DNA of 44,810 nt from a virus. The translations under genes and the position numbers were made by a program. The DNA lies in the IMG/VR virus record IMGVR_UViG_3300034072_002210, positions 1 to 44,810 of that record. One strand, 5' to 3'. Positions 12,699-21,320 of this stretch are shown here, piece after piece (within the stretch, counting starts at the first letter, position 1; the number at the start of each line of letters is the position of its first letter). The notes beneath the pieces are model-generated. The model worked only from the letters and a program-made list of their open reading frames with translations. It was not told the origin of the DNA and ran no database searches.

Positions 12699-14561
12699 TC
12701 ACCCGTAGTAGACCGTGATGTCGCTGGTGGTCTGTTGGAAGACCGTCTGCTGCACCGCGGATTGTTGGAGGTTGTCGCTGTTGATCCGCTGGTTCCCGAT
12801 CACGGCATTCTTGATGTACGTCACGCCGTTCACGACCTCGAAGGGTGTGTAGGGCGAGCCGTTGCCGGGATCGACGATAGCGAAGCGGTTCGCGACGATG
12901 GCGAAGGTGCCCGAGCGTCCGTCGTTGTTCTGGATGAACCCCGTGACGAAGCCGTTGACGTCGAGCGACACGCCGTAGCGCGCCTGCACGCCGTTGATCG
13001 ACTGCGACAGGGTCGAGACGGTCGAGACGTTCCGGTCGAGGTCCGTCCGCACGATGCGGATGCTCTCGGCCAGGGCTTCCTTGTCGGAGGTGCGGGCTCG
13101 GTCCAGGTCCTGCAGCGAGCTGCTGACGTTGCCGATCCGCGTGTCCAAGCCGGATAGCCGGGTCGCGAGAGACTGCCCGTTGGTCAGCTGCACGGTGTTG
13201 TCGTTCAGGATGAAGGCGGCGCCGCTGGGGCTCTTGGCGCCCAGGAGCGTGAACAGGTTGGTGAACACGTTGTCCTGGTCCAGCCGAGTTTTGGCTTCGG
13301 TCTGGATCGAGCTGGCAATCTCGCCCCGCAGGGTGGATGCCAAGGTCGTCCGTGCCGTCGCCTCCGCGCTGAGCGCGTCAGCGCGGACCTTCTGCTCCGA
13401 TGTGATGGCGGCAGTGACCTTCTGGTCCGTCTCGCCACGCAGCGTGGCCGCGAGCTGATCCCGCGAGCTGGCCTCGGCCGACACTGCGTCGACCCGCGCT
13501 TTCCTTTCGTTCTCCACGGCGGCGCTAGTCTCGCCCCGCAGCGTGGCTGCCAGGGTGTTGCGCGCCTGCGCTTCGGCCGACACGGCATCCACCCGCGCCT
13601 TGCGCTCGGTGTCAACTGCGGCGGCGTATTCGCTGCGCAGCGTGGCGCCCAAGGTCGACCGCTCGGTTGCCTCGGCGCTGATCGCGTCGGACAGGGTCTT
13701 CTGCGCGGTCTGGATCGCGGCGGCGTTGCCGTCGGTGGCCGACTTGATGGTCGTCAGGCGCTGCGCCAGGGACTCCGTCGTGGAGACCTTGACGCTGTTG
13801 AGGTCGAGGATGAACGAGCTGCTCGTGCCCGACTTGGCGCCCAGGAGGGCAACCGTCGCGGCCAGGGCGGTGTCGCCCATGATGCGCTCGTCGCGCTCGT
13901 TCTTGATGACGGTGGCAATGCCGGTGCCGTCCTCAAGGCTCGCGAGGGAATCCACGACGACCTGGAGGGCCGTGAGGTCCTTCGCGAGGTCGGTCAGGGT
14001 GTTCTTGATTTTGGAGGTGTCGGTGGACTGCTGCGCGATCTTGTTGGTCGCGTCGGTGAGCTTGAACGCCTGATCGGCGAGTTGCTGGGCAGTCAGGTCG
14101 ATGTCGGCGATGCGCTGGCGGAACATGGCCAGGACCTCGTCTTCGAGGACCATGTTGGCGAGTTCGTCCAGGATCGCGTCGGGATCGACGTGGAGCCCGT
14201 TGGCATCCACAATGCGCCGGTACGCGCTCTTGAGAGCGCCGTCGTACTGGGCCTGCAGTTCCTGCTGCTTGAACAGGAGCTGGTTGACGGCGGTGTTCAG
14301 GTCCTCCTGGGTGAGGACCGCGCCGTCTTGAAACTTCACGAGGGCCGTCTCGATGGGCGTGTTACGTTGGACTCTGATCCGATCCGAACGCCGAACCGGA
14401 GACGTCAGCCTGAGCCGACGGTCTCCGATCCAGTCTAGGATATTCGCTTGCGCTTCGTTGACCAGCACCTCGACGTGCGAGCGCGAGAGGAACGGGAACG
14501 GGACATCGAAGTCCGTGGTCCCATCCGGCGCCTGCACGTATTCAACGAGGGGGTAGTTCAT
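12699..14561 (-). CDS. Tail fiber / tail-attached protein with T7 gp17-type N-terminus
   Basis: The 620-residue protein starts at 14561 (MNYPLVEYVQAPDG), where ATG overlaps the preceding stop (ATGA). Residues 1-110 match the T7 tail-fiber attachment domain (FPFLSRSHVEVLV, RIRVQRNTPIETALVKFQDG, LTQEDLNTAVNQLLF). The middle holds four tandem 33-residue helical repeats (unit: TLAATLRGE...ERKARVDAVSAEA) flanked by two copies of an LLGAKS...FIL...SLA.RL segment. The C-terminus (RYGVSLDVNGFVTGF, FEVVNGVTYIKNAVIGNQRI) resembles the C-terminal DUF1983-type domain of lambda-like host-specificity proteins. It thus appears to be a hybrid: T7-type anchor, long coiled coil and siphovirus-type tip. Confidence 0.85.
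   Translation of the reverse strand: MNYPLVEYVQAPDGTTDFDVPFPFLSRSHVEVLVNEAQANILDWIGDRRLRLTSPVRRSDRIRVQRNTPIETALVKFQDGAVLTQEDLNTAVNQLLFKQQELQAQYDGALKSAYRRIVDANGLHVDPDAILDELANMVLEDEVLAMFRQRIADIDLTAQQLADQAFKLTDATNKIAQQSTDTSKIKNTLTDLAKDLTALQVVVDSLASLEDGTGIATVIKNERDERIMGDTALAATVALLGAKSGTSSSFILDLNSVKVSTTESLAQRLTTIKSATDGNAAAIQTAQKTLSDAISAEATERSTLGATLRSEYAAAVDTERKARVDAVSAEAQARNTLAATLRGETSAAVENERKARVDAVSAEASSRDQLAATLRGETDQKVTAAITSEQKVRADALSAEATARTTLASTLRGEIASSIQTEAKTRLDQDNVFTNLFTLLGAKSPSGAAFILNDNTVQLTNGQSLATRLSGLDTRIGNVSSSLQDLDRARTSDKEALAESIRIVRTDLDRNVSTVSTLSQSINGVQARYGVSLDVNGFVTGFIQNNDGRSGTFAIVANRFAIVDPGNGSPYTPFEVVNGVTYIKNAVIGNQRINSDNLQQSAVQQTVFQQTTSDITVYYG
13290..13675 (-). repeat. Tandem 99-105 bp repeats inside the fiber gene
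   Basis: About four in-frame repeats of about 33 codons encode the units with (T/Q)LAATLRGE and ERKARVDAVSAEA. The DNA copies remain similar (CGCCCCGCAGCGTGG-like and CCTCGGCC-GACAC blocks recur), so unequal recombination could change the length of the fiber shaft. Boundaries are approximate. Confidence 0.6.
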
Positions 14562-17500
14562 TCTTGGACAGGGATGCCCAGCTCCTTTGCGAATTGGCGG
14601 GTGGCCGCATCGGCCTCGTCGCGGGTACGCCCTGCGTCCCGGTACTGCTCCCACGTCTCGTGGTGGAGGACCGAGTAGGCGAACTTGTGATCCTCGCGGA
14701 TCAGCTGGTCCGTCGCGAGCTTGGCGTAGCCCTCCTGAGCCTTGCGGATCAGTTGGACCTTCTGGTTGCGACCGAGGCCCTTCCAGACCGGGTCCGCGAT
14801 CATGCCCTGGAGCTTGGCTTCCAGGGTCAGGCCATCGCCGTCGGTCACCTTCTGGCCCCGCAGCTCCAGCCAGCGGCTGAACTGCGTGGAGTTGAGGCGC
14901 ACGCCCTTGATGGTCTTCTTCGGAGGCGGCACGTCAAACGCGAGCTTCTCCAGCTCTTCCACCAGGGGATCGTGATCGGTGTCACCGGCCTTGACGCCGA
15001 TGATCCGCTCACCCGTGGTGACGTCGATGGGACGCCCAAGAATCGCGTCGCGCTTCACCGGGAGCGTTCGCCCGCCGATGGAGGACTTCAGCCACCCCTC
15101 GATCAGGCCCGCGCTTTCCCGCTGGATGCCTTCGTAGCTCTTGTCGAACTGCCGCTGGACACCCGAGGCTGGAACCGCACGGGTCCCTAGGGATGCCGTG
15201 AAGGTCGCGAGCTTGGTCTTGAAGTCGCCGACGTCGCGCGAGTTGGTCATGTCGTTCAGCTGACGGAGCGACGTCATCCAGGTCTTGGACAGCACGTTCT
15301 TGAAGACCGACCACAGGGCCGCTTCAGTCACGCGCGCCGCAACGCCTTCGTCGTCCTCTTCGTCATCGCTCTCCTGCATGGCTGCCCGAATGTCCGCGCC
15401 GAGGCCCAGCACGGTCCCGATGGGATCGAGCCGGTTGAACTCCACGAGGTCGTCGCCGATGCGTAGCGTGTAGCTGCCACGGCTCAGGCGGGCCGAGCTG
15501 GCCAAGCCGCCGTCGTAGCCGACGATGGTCCGGTCAGAGGCCAGGTAGTAGGCCATGGTGAGCATGCCGGTAGCGAGGGTGTAGCGAGCAGCAATTTCGC
15601 CGCGCGCCGCCGTCCCGCCGGTGAGCCACGCTTCCCGCACGCGATCCTTGAAGATGCCGAGGGGAGTGTAGTCGATGGCGGTTCGCTCCAGGATGCGCAG
15701 GGGCGTCTTGGGGAACGGGATGATGAGCGAGCCGATGATCGGCATCGACCCAGGGAGCGCTGCGGAGGTGCGACTGAACGCGAACTCCAGCTCGTCCTGG
15801 AACAGCACGCTCTTGGCGTAGTCGGTTCCTTCACGCTGCAGGACCTCCTTCATCCCGTCCTCGAACGGCTCGGCGGAAACTCCGTCGATCCCGTCCGCGA
15901 GCTGGATGCTGCGGGTCTTGATGTAGTTGTAGAGGGCCTTCTTCTCCAGGCCAGCCTCGGCCGCTTCCTCGACGGCTTTGTCGATGGCAGCGGTGTGAGC
16001 GCCGACGCGAGCTGCCAGGGTTCCGGCGAACTGGTCGGGTGCGTTGATGAACGCGGAGGTGGACAAGCGCGCGAGAGACCCAGGCACGTTGATGGCCGTC
16101 GCGACGGAGCGCGAGAGCCACTGGAGACCAAGCTGACCGAACCGGCCCGTGGGCCAGCTCTCGGCCGCTTCGCTGATCGCGTTGAGCCGCTCGGGGCTGA
16201 TGTACCAGCCACGGTTGTGTGCGGTCTCTTCGCGGATCATGCCGTTCTGGATGCGGTCCCCGGCAGAGATTGCCTTCACCTGCAGTTCCTTCGCGGCCTT
16301 CTCCCACCCTGCGGTGTCCAGGGTCGATGCGATTTCCTCCAGGCCATCCTTGTGCAGGATCGCCCAGGTGTTCGACATCGCGTCCGTGAACGCCATGATC
16401 GGCGCGTGGACGGATGCCCAGGTCTTCAGGAGGTGGATGCGCGCGGCGGTCGCGTGCTGCTGCGAGGCGATGCCGAGGGCGGCGTGGCCGGTAGTGGCGA
16501 GCGCGTGCGTGAGCGTCTTCAGGCCGAGCATGGTGCCCGCGCCGAGGACGTTCATGGACGCGGTGCCGAACGAGAACAGGTTCCCGCGCGTGTCCTGCAC
16601 GATGGCGTCAGCCTGCTGGAGCCACGTCATGTTACGGGCCTTCGCGATCCGGCTCAGCTTCGGGAGGTCGCCCTTGGCGCCCTTCAGCTGGTTCAGGAGG
16701 CGTAGGCGCCCCGCGTCGGTCGTGAGGTCCTTGAACATCTCGTCGTATTTCACCTGAGCGGCGCGCATCTTTTTGATGCCCTGCCAATCCAGGCCGAGCT
16801 GCTTGGCCACCTCGACGTGCTGCAGGCCATGGCGCGCTGCGATGGTCGCTAGGGCGTCGTCGTCAACGCGGCCCTCCGAAACTCCTTCGAGGAACTTCTG
16901 GACGTCGGGGGCCGTGTGATCGACCGTCTTGGCATCCTTGGCTGCCTGCTTGGCGGCATCGGCGGCATCGGCTTTCGCCTGCCGCGCAGCTGCCCGAGTG
17001 GCGTCCTTGGAAGCCAGGGCGCGCGCCTTCTCAAGCGTCTGCCGTGCCTGCTCCGTCACCACCTTGCCTGCGGTCTTCACCTCCGTTGCGAACTGCAGCG
17101 ACTGCAGCGCGCGGGCGGTTTCCGAGCCGGCGCCCCGCAGGGTCCCGAGGAGGACCGAGTGACGCGACAGGGTTTCGAGGAAGGTGTTGTAGGCCTCGCC
17201 CGCGCCGCCCTTGGAGAGTTCCGCGATGGCGGCATCGACGTCAGCGACGAGCTTGTGCGCGTGCTGGCCGACGAGCATGCGGGCGGCAGTCATGTGGCTC
17301 GCGAGACCGCGAGTGGATTCCATGAGCTTGCCGAGGGTCTTCGGTGTCATCGCCAGGGCGCGGGCGGCTTTCACCGTCTCGGCCTTGGAGACCACCTGAC
17401 CCGTGCGGCCGGTCTTCTTCGCCACCTCGTCCACCAGGGAGCCGAGGCTGTTCTGCATCGCGGTGATCTTATCGGGATCGCCGAAGTGCGTCAGGTCGAG

Positions 17501-18706
17501 CTTGAGGGGGTCGATGGACAGCTCGTCGAGCGCATTGTGCGGGTTCTCGACGATGGCCTTGGCGAGCTTCTCCAGGCGCGCCGGGTCGGCGGTCTGGGCC
17601 ACGACCTTGCGGGCCATGTCAGTGAAGTCGTCCAGGGTCTCGATCTGCTTGGGCTTCACCTGATCCACGGGGACCTCGACGGTCTCCTTGGGCGCAGGCT
17701 CGGCGCCGGGGGCAGCAGGCTCGGCCGTGGGCTTCGCCTTGGGCTGTGCGGGATCGAGCAGCGTGTCCGCTGTGACGGTGTTGTCGTTGCGCGCCTTGGG
17801 CGGCTTGTTCTTGCCAGCGGCGAGCGGGTCCTCGCCGTTGATGCGGACGCCAGGGGTTTCCATGCGGCGGGCCTGTTCGGCCTCCGTGGTGCGCTTGATG
17901 GTCAGGTCCTCCTGGACACCGGCCACCAGCTCCTTGGCCTCCTGCTTGCCCGCACGGATGGCACGGTAGGCGCGAACCGCCGCACCGGCACCCTGGGACA
18001 GGACCTCCAGGCCCGCGTCGAGCGGGAGGCTGGCGACCATGCCCTTCAGGCGGGCCTCAAATTCTTCGTCATCTTCGGTCGCGACGAGCGCGTTGAGCGC
18101 CCCGTTGTCGATCCCGAAGGTATCCTTGATCGTGTTGGCGAGGTTGTTCTCGACCGGGTTCACGGTGACTAGATTGGCCGCTGCGCCCGCGACCAGGGTC
18201 TTCGATGCGCTGCCCACCATGGACACCGCCTCGATCCCCCGCATCGCCTTGGTTGCGGCAGTGAACGGCACCAGGAAGGAGCCGATCCCGCGCACCACCT
18301 TCTCGGTCGTGCCCGCATGTGCGGAGCCCTCGAAGTCCTTCAGCTTGCCATCGAAGATAGTCCCGCCGTTGGCGTTGGTGCGCTTCTGGAACTCGTTGGC
18401 GCCGAGATACTGGGCGTATCCGTTGTCGGCCATCTTGCCGAACACGAAGCCGCCGATCCCGGTCTTGTCTTGCAGATAATCGCCCGCGCTGTCGATGAAG
18501 TCCCAGGTGCCCTGGAGGGCATCCCGAACGGCACCGACAGATGCGCGGGTGAAGGAGAAGGGATTGGTCTGGGTAGCCTGGGAGGTCCGCTGGGCGTTCG
18601 CCTGTGCCTGCTGGAGGCGGCGTTCACCTTCCTCTTGAAGGCGAAGCTGTTCGCGTTGGCGAAGCAGCTCTTGATACTGACGTTCGTCCTCGTCGGACCA
18701 TGCCAT
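14558..18706 (-). CDS. Large internal virion protein (T7 gp16-like)
   Basis: At 1382 residues this is the largest gene and occupies the place of T7 gp16 (1318), the ejectosome protein that extends a channel across the cell envelope on DNA entry. The N-terminus is a Gln/Glu-rich helix (DERQYQELLRQREQLRLQEE). A Pro/Lys-rich linker lies around 300-360, followed by long helical stretches, and the C-terminal third has the conserved-looking RLSRGSYTLRIGDDLVEFNR and LDPIGTVLGLGADI. I see no transglycosylase motif of the kind at the N-terminus of T7 gp16, so peptidoglycan opening would need another protein. Assignment rests on size, order and composition. Confidence 0.8.
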   Translation of the reverse strand: MAWSDEDERQYQELLRQREQLRLQEEGERRLQQAQANAQRTSQATQTNPFSFTRASVGAVRDALQGTWDFIDSAGDYLQDKTGIGGFVFGKMADNGYAQYLGANEFQKRTNANGGTIFDGKLKDFEGSAHAGTTEKVVRGIGSFLVPFTAATKAMRGIEAVSMVGSASKTLVAGAAANLVTVNPVENNLANTIKDTFGIDNGALNALVATEDDEEFEARLKGMVASLPLDAGLEVLSQGAGAAVRAYRAIRAGKQEAKELVAGVQEDLTIKRTTEAEQARRMETPGVRINGEDPLAAGKNKPPKARNDNTVTADTLLDPAQPKAKPTAEPAAPGAEPAPKETVEVPVDQVKPKQIETLDDFTDMARKVVAQTADPARLEKLAKAIVENPHNALDELSIDPLKLDLTHFGDPDKITAMQNSLGSLVDEVAKKTGRTGQVVSKAETVKAARALAMTPKTLGKLMESTRGLASHMTAARMLVGQHAHKLVADVDAAIAELSKGGAGEAYNTFLETLSRHSVLLGTLRGAGSETARALQSLQFATEVKTAGKVVTEQARQTLEKARALASKDATRAAARQAKADAADAAKQAAKDAKTVDHTAPDVQKFLEGVSEGRVDDDALATIAARHGLQHVEVAKQLGLDWQGIKKMRAAQVKYDEMFKDLTTDAGRLRLLNQLKGAKGDLPKLSRIAKARNMTWLQQADAIVQDTRGNLFSFGTASMNVLGAGTMLGLKTLTHALATTGHAALGIASQQHATAARIHLLKTWASVHAPIMAFTDAMSNTWAILHKDGLEEIASTLDTAGWEKAAKELQVKAISAGDRIQNGMIREETAHNRGWYISPERLNAISEAAESWPTGRFGQLGLQWLSRSVATAINVPGSLARLSTSAFINAPDQFAGTLAARVGAHTAAIDKAVEEAAEAGLEKKALYNYIKTRSIQLADGIDGVSAEPFEDGMKEVLQREGTDYAKSVLFQDELEFAFSRTSAALPGSMPIIGSLIIPFPKTPLRILERTAIDYTPLGIFKDRVREAWLTGGTAARGEIAARYTLATGMLTMAYYLASDRTIVGYDGGLASSARLSRGSYTLRIGDDLVEFNRLDPIGTVLGLGADIRAAMQESDDEEDDEGVAARVTEAALWSVFKNVLSKTWMTSLRQLNDMTNSRDVGDFKTKLATFTASLGTRAVPASGVQRQFDKSYEGIQRESAGLIEGWLKSSIGGRTLPVKRDAILGRPIDVTTGERIIGVKAGDTDHDPLVEELEKLAFDVPPPKKTIKGVRLNSTQFSRWLELRGQKVTDGDGLTLEAKLQGMIADPVWKGLGRNQKVQLIRKAQEGYAKLATDQLIREDHKFAYSVLHHETWEQYRDAGRTRDEADAATRQFAKELGIPVQE

Positions 18707-18707
18707 G

Positions 18708-20351
18708 CTATTTTCCTCGTCTCTTGGCCATGTCGGCGATTGCTGCGTCTAGGGCTGCGGACCTCGACTGCGTCGAGCCGCCGCTGGATCGGTATGCTTT
18801 GGAGGTTTCGCGGTAGGCCGCGTCGGGCGACATCCGCTTGTCCATGACCAGCTCACGGTAGTGGCTGAGCGCTTGGATCACTTCGGTTTGGGAGCGCTTC
18901 ACGCCCAGGGCCGCTGCGGTCACGCCGCCGCCGCCACTCTTTCCGAGCAAGTCGTCCTGCAGGACCTTGGCATATCGGCCGAACTCAGGGTTCGCCGAGA
19001 CGGCTGCGCGGCCCTGCTTCCAGGCAGAGTCGAGCGACATGATATTGCCCGCGAGCTGACGGCCGGTGCCGAGCTGGCCCGACTTCTCAAGCGAGGCCAG
19101 CATGCTGGTGAACTCGCCCTGCGTGCGGGGGCCGTTGCCCACGTTCCACTCAAGCATGCGGCGGGCCATGCTGACCTCCACACGCCCTTCGTATGCCTGC
19201 CGGGCCTCTGCGGCTGCCGCTCGGGCTTCTGCTCGTGCCGCTCGGGCTTCCGAGCGTTCCTCGCGGTGAATGCTGTCGATGGCATTGGCGAACATGCGCG
19301 CCGTGGTCGCGGGGATGAGGTCCTTCTTCTCCATGTCCCAGATGGTCGCGGCATCCGGCACCTTGCCGTCGCGGAACATCTCGTTGGCCTGCTCGGTGCC
19401 CTTCTCGTACCGCTCGTTGCGCTCCTTCGTGACCCGGCGCTCGCGCTGGTCTTCGACGGCAGAGCGCGTCTCGCGGAGCTGCGCCATTTCCTGGAAGCTG
19501 AGCTGGGGCCCGCCTTCCTTCTGCGCAGCCTCGATAGCGTGGTCGACGCCCTCCAGGTTCTCCGTCGCCCGCGCATGGGAAACCATGCCGACGATGTAGG
19601 CACGCCGCGCCTCAACCTTGTCGATCTGGGGCGGGAGCCCCTTCATGAACGTGTTGATGTCGTAGGTGCCGCCCTTGGCGACGGTGGAGAGGGAGGCCTC
19701 GACCGCGTGGTCCAGGTCCTTCGCCCGCTGCTGCTTCACCATGGCGTCGTGCGCCTCGGTGATGAACTGCGCGCGTATCTCGCCGTACTGGCCGTTGATT
19801 AGCTCGCGGGCCTCAGGGGAACTGAGGTACTCGTTGGGGGTGCCGTCCTCATTCGTGATGAGGGCCTTGAAGTGCTTGCCGATGACCGCGTCGACATCCT
19901 CGGGGGTCCACACGCCATCCTCGTCGCTGTTCATCAGCTGAGTGATGTCGTCATGGATCGCCGACTTGGTCGTCGCGAGCTTCACGTCCAGGATGCTCTT
20001 GGTGCGCCACTTTCGGTAGGCGACCGAGTCCTTCATCTTGGCGTCGTCGATGGTCCCGGCGATGCTGTCGGCGTTGGCCTGGGCGCGGTCTGCCTTGCCC
20101 TGCTCGAACTCCTTCAGGTCGTTCACGTCGGACGCGGCGTCCACGACGCTGGCGCCGGAGCGCTTCACGCCCTGGAGGACACGGAGCAATTCGTCTGCGC
20201 CGCCGTCGCCGCGCTGAGCGCTGCGGAGGGTGGCCTGCCCCTGGAACTCCGGCGCGCGGGTGTCCCGCCGTTCCGGCAAGATCGACGCGCGGTGTTCCGT
20301 GGGCCGGTCCTGAACGCTCTGGCGCAGCTGGGTGCGCGATAGGTCTGCCAT
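18708..20351 (-). CDS. Internal virion protein (T7 gp15-like)
   Basis: A 547-residue, Glu/Arg/Gln-rich, almost wholly helical protein. The start at 20351 (MADLSRTQLRQ) is supported by overlap with the upstream stop (TAATG). Helical segments such as VEDQRERRVTKERNERYEKG and AREARAARAEARAAAAEAR-like Ala/Arg repeats (around 365-390) are typical of core proteins. Its place between gp14-like and gp16-like genes matches T7 gene 15, whose product forms part of the internal core and DNA ejection apparatus. Low sequence conservation in this family means the call depends on position. Confidence 0.78.
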   Translation of the reverse strand: MADLSRTQLRQSVQDRPTEHRASILPERRDTRAPEFQGQATLRSAQRGDGGADELLRVLQGVKRSGASVVDAASDVNDLKEFEQGKADRAQANADSIAGTIDDAKMKDSVAYRKWRTKSILDVKLATTKSAIHDDITQLMNSDEDGVWTPEDVDAVIGKHFKALITNEDGTPNEYLSSPEARELINGQYGEIRAQFITEAHDAMVKQQRAKDLDHAVEASLSTVAKGGTYDINTFMKGLPPQIDKVEARRAYIVGMVSHARATENLEGVDHAIEAAQKEGGPQLSFQEMAQLRETRSAVEDQRERRVTKERNERYEKGTEQANEMFRDGKVPDAATIWDMEKKDLIPATTARMFANAIDSIHREERSEARAARAEARAAAAEARQAYEGRVEVSMARRMLEWNVGNGPRTQGEFTSMLASLEKSGQLGTGRQLAGNIMSLDSAWKQGRAAVSANPEFGRYAKVLQDDLLGKSGGGGVTAAALGVKRSQTEVIQALSHYRELVMDKRMSPDAAYRETSKAYRSSGGSTQSRSAALDAAIADMAKRRGK

Positions 20352-20848
20352 TATCCTGCTGCCTTGAGCTTGGCCTGCTTCTTGGCGACCTTGGCCTTCG
20401 ACACGCCCGACCAAGCCTCAGCTGCGGAAGAGGCGATCTGAAGACCGGCGCCGAGGAGCGTCGGGGATTGAATGCGGGAGAGCTGCGAGTTCGCCTCGGC
20501 GGTGTTCGCCTCGTGTTTGCTCTCCATGTTGGCGAGCGTGCGCTCACCCTGCAGGTTGCCCTGCATCGTGCTGTCGTTCAGCAGGCCCTCAATGGAGCCG
20601 CTCGATAGGGACAGACCGGCCTCACCGGCGGCGGCGCGAACGCGCGCCTGCTCACGGCGGGTGGCCCGCATCTGATCGAACAGCTGGCCGGTGGCTTCCT
20701 GCCGAGTCTCCTCGCGCATGGTGGCCTGCTGCTCGCGGATCGCGGCGGTCTGGGCTTTGGCAGCCTGCGCCTGACCGATGACGCTTGCGGTCGTCCCTGC
20801 GACCGACAGCACACCGACGGCAACCGCCGCCGTGACTGGATCACACAT
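20351..20848 (-). CDS. Internal virion protein (T7 gp14-like)
   Basis: A 165-residue protein starting MCDPVTAAVAVGVLSVAGTT, the MCDP(V/I) opening common to gp14-type core proteins of T7-like phages. A hydrophobic Ala/Val-rich N-terminal segment (6-25) is followed by a long Gln/Arg helix. In T7, gp14 is the ejection protein placed in the outer membrane, and the hydrophobic start fits. The start at 20848 overlaps the preceding gene by 8 bases; upstream in-frame codons look like a shadow. Confidence 0.85.
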   Translation of the reverse strand: MCDPVTAAVAVGVLSVAGTTASVIGQAQAAKAQTAAIREQQATMREETRQEATGQLFDQMRATRREQARVRAAAGEAGLSLSSGSIEGLLNDSTMQGNLQGERTLANMESKHEANTAEANSQLSRIQSPTLLGAGLQIASSAAEAWSGVSKAKVAKKQAKLKAAG

Positions 20849-21320
20849 GGGGATTGGTCCTTGCGAAGATATGGAAAGGGTGTGGGCCGAACATGCGCTC
20901 GCCGACCAGCTGGAACCCACCCCAGCGCAGCCACCGCAGCGAGGCGGTGTTGCGGGTGTCGATGAAGTTCCAGAGGATGGCGTAGGCGGCGTTCAGCTCG
21001 TCGAAATAGCGGCGGGTGGCTCGGCCAATGCCCAGCGCTTCCCGCGTGATCCCTTCGGTGCCCAGCATCCATACGATGCCGACGCCGGGGAGTGGATGAG
21101 GTGCCGCGCCGAACATGGCGACGGGCTCGCCGTCCCGGCCCAGGACTGCCCAGGCGTGGGACGATAGCTCCACCGAGGTGCGCAGCGCGCGCTCGGCAGA
21201 GACGGCGCCCATGGCCTCGATTTCGTCGAGGTCGCAGGCCCGCAGGTTGGTGGCAATGTGATCCGCCCACGCCCCCGCTTCGTCAGGGTCGACGGAGCGG
21301 AGGTCGTGAACAGCGATCAT
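20841..21320 (-). CDS. GNAT-like protein in the gp13 position (DUF2833-type)
   Basis: A 159-residue protein with an acetyltransferase-like fold pattern: ATNLRACDLDEIEAMG, WAVLGRDGEPVAMFG, IVWMLGT and LWNFIDTRNTASLRWLRWGG, the last like the C-terminal motif of GNAT proteins. Related proteins occupy the slot of T7 gene 13 (internal virion protein A, needed for assembly) in many autographiviruses. The start MIAVHDLRSV overlaps the tail tubular B stop (TGATG). Whether it acetylates anything is unknown; the canonical acetyl-CoA loop is poorly visible. Confidence 0.8.
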   Translation of the reverse strand: MIAVHDLRSVDPDEAGAWADHIATNLRACDLDEIEAMGAVSAERALRTSVELSSHAWAVLGRDGEPVAMFGAAPHPLPGVGIVWMLGTEGITREALGIGRATRRYFDELNAAYAILWNFIDTRNTASLRWLRWGGFQLVGERMFGPHPFHIFARTNPHV

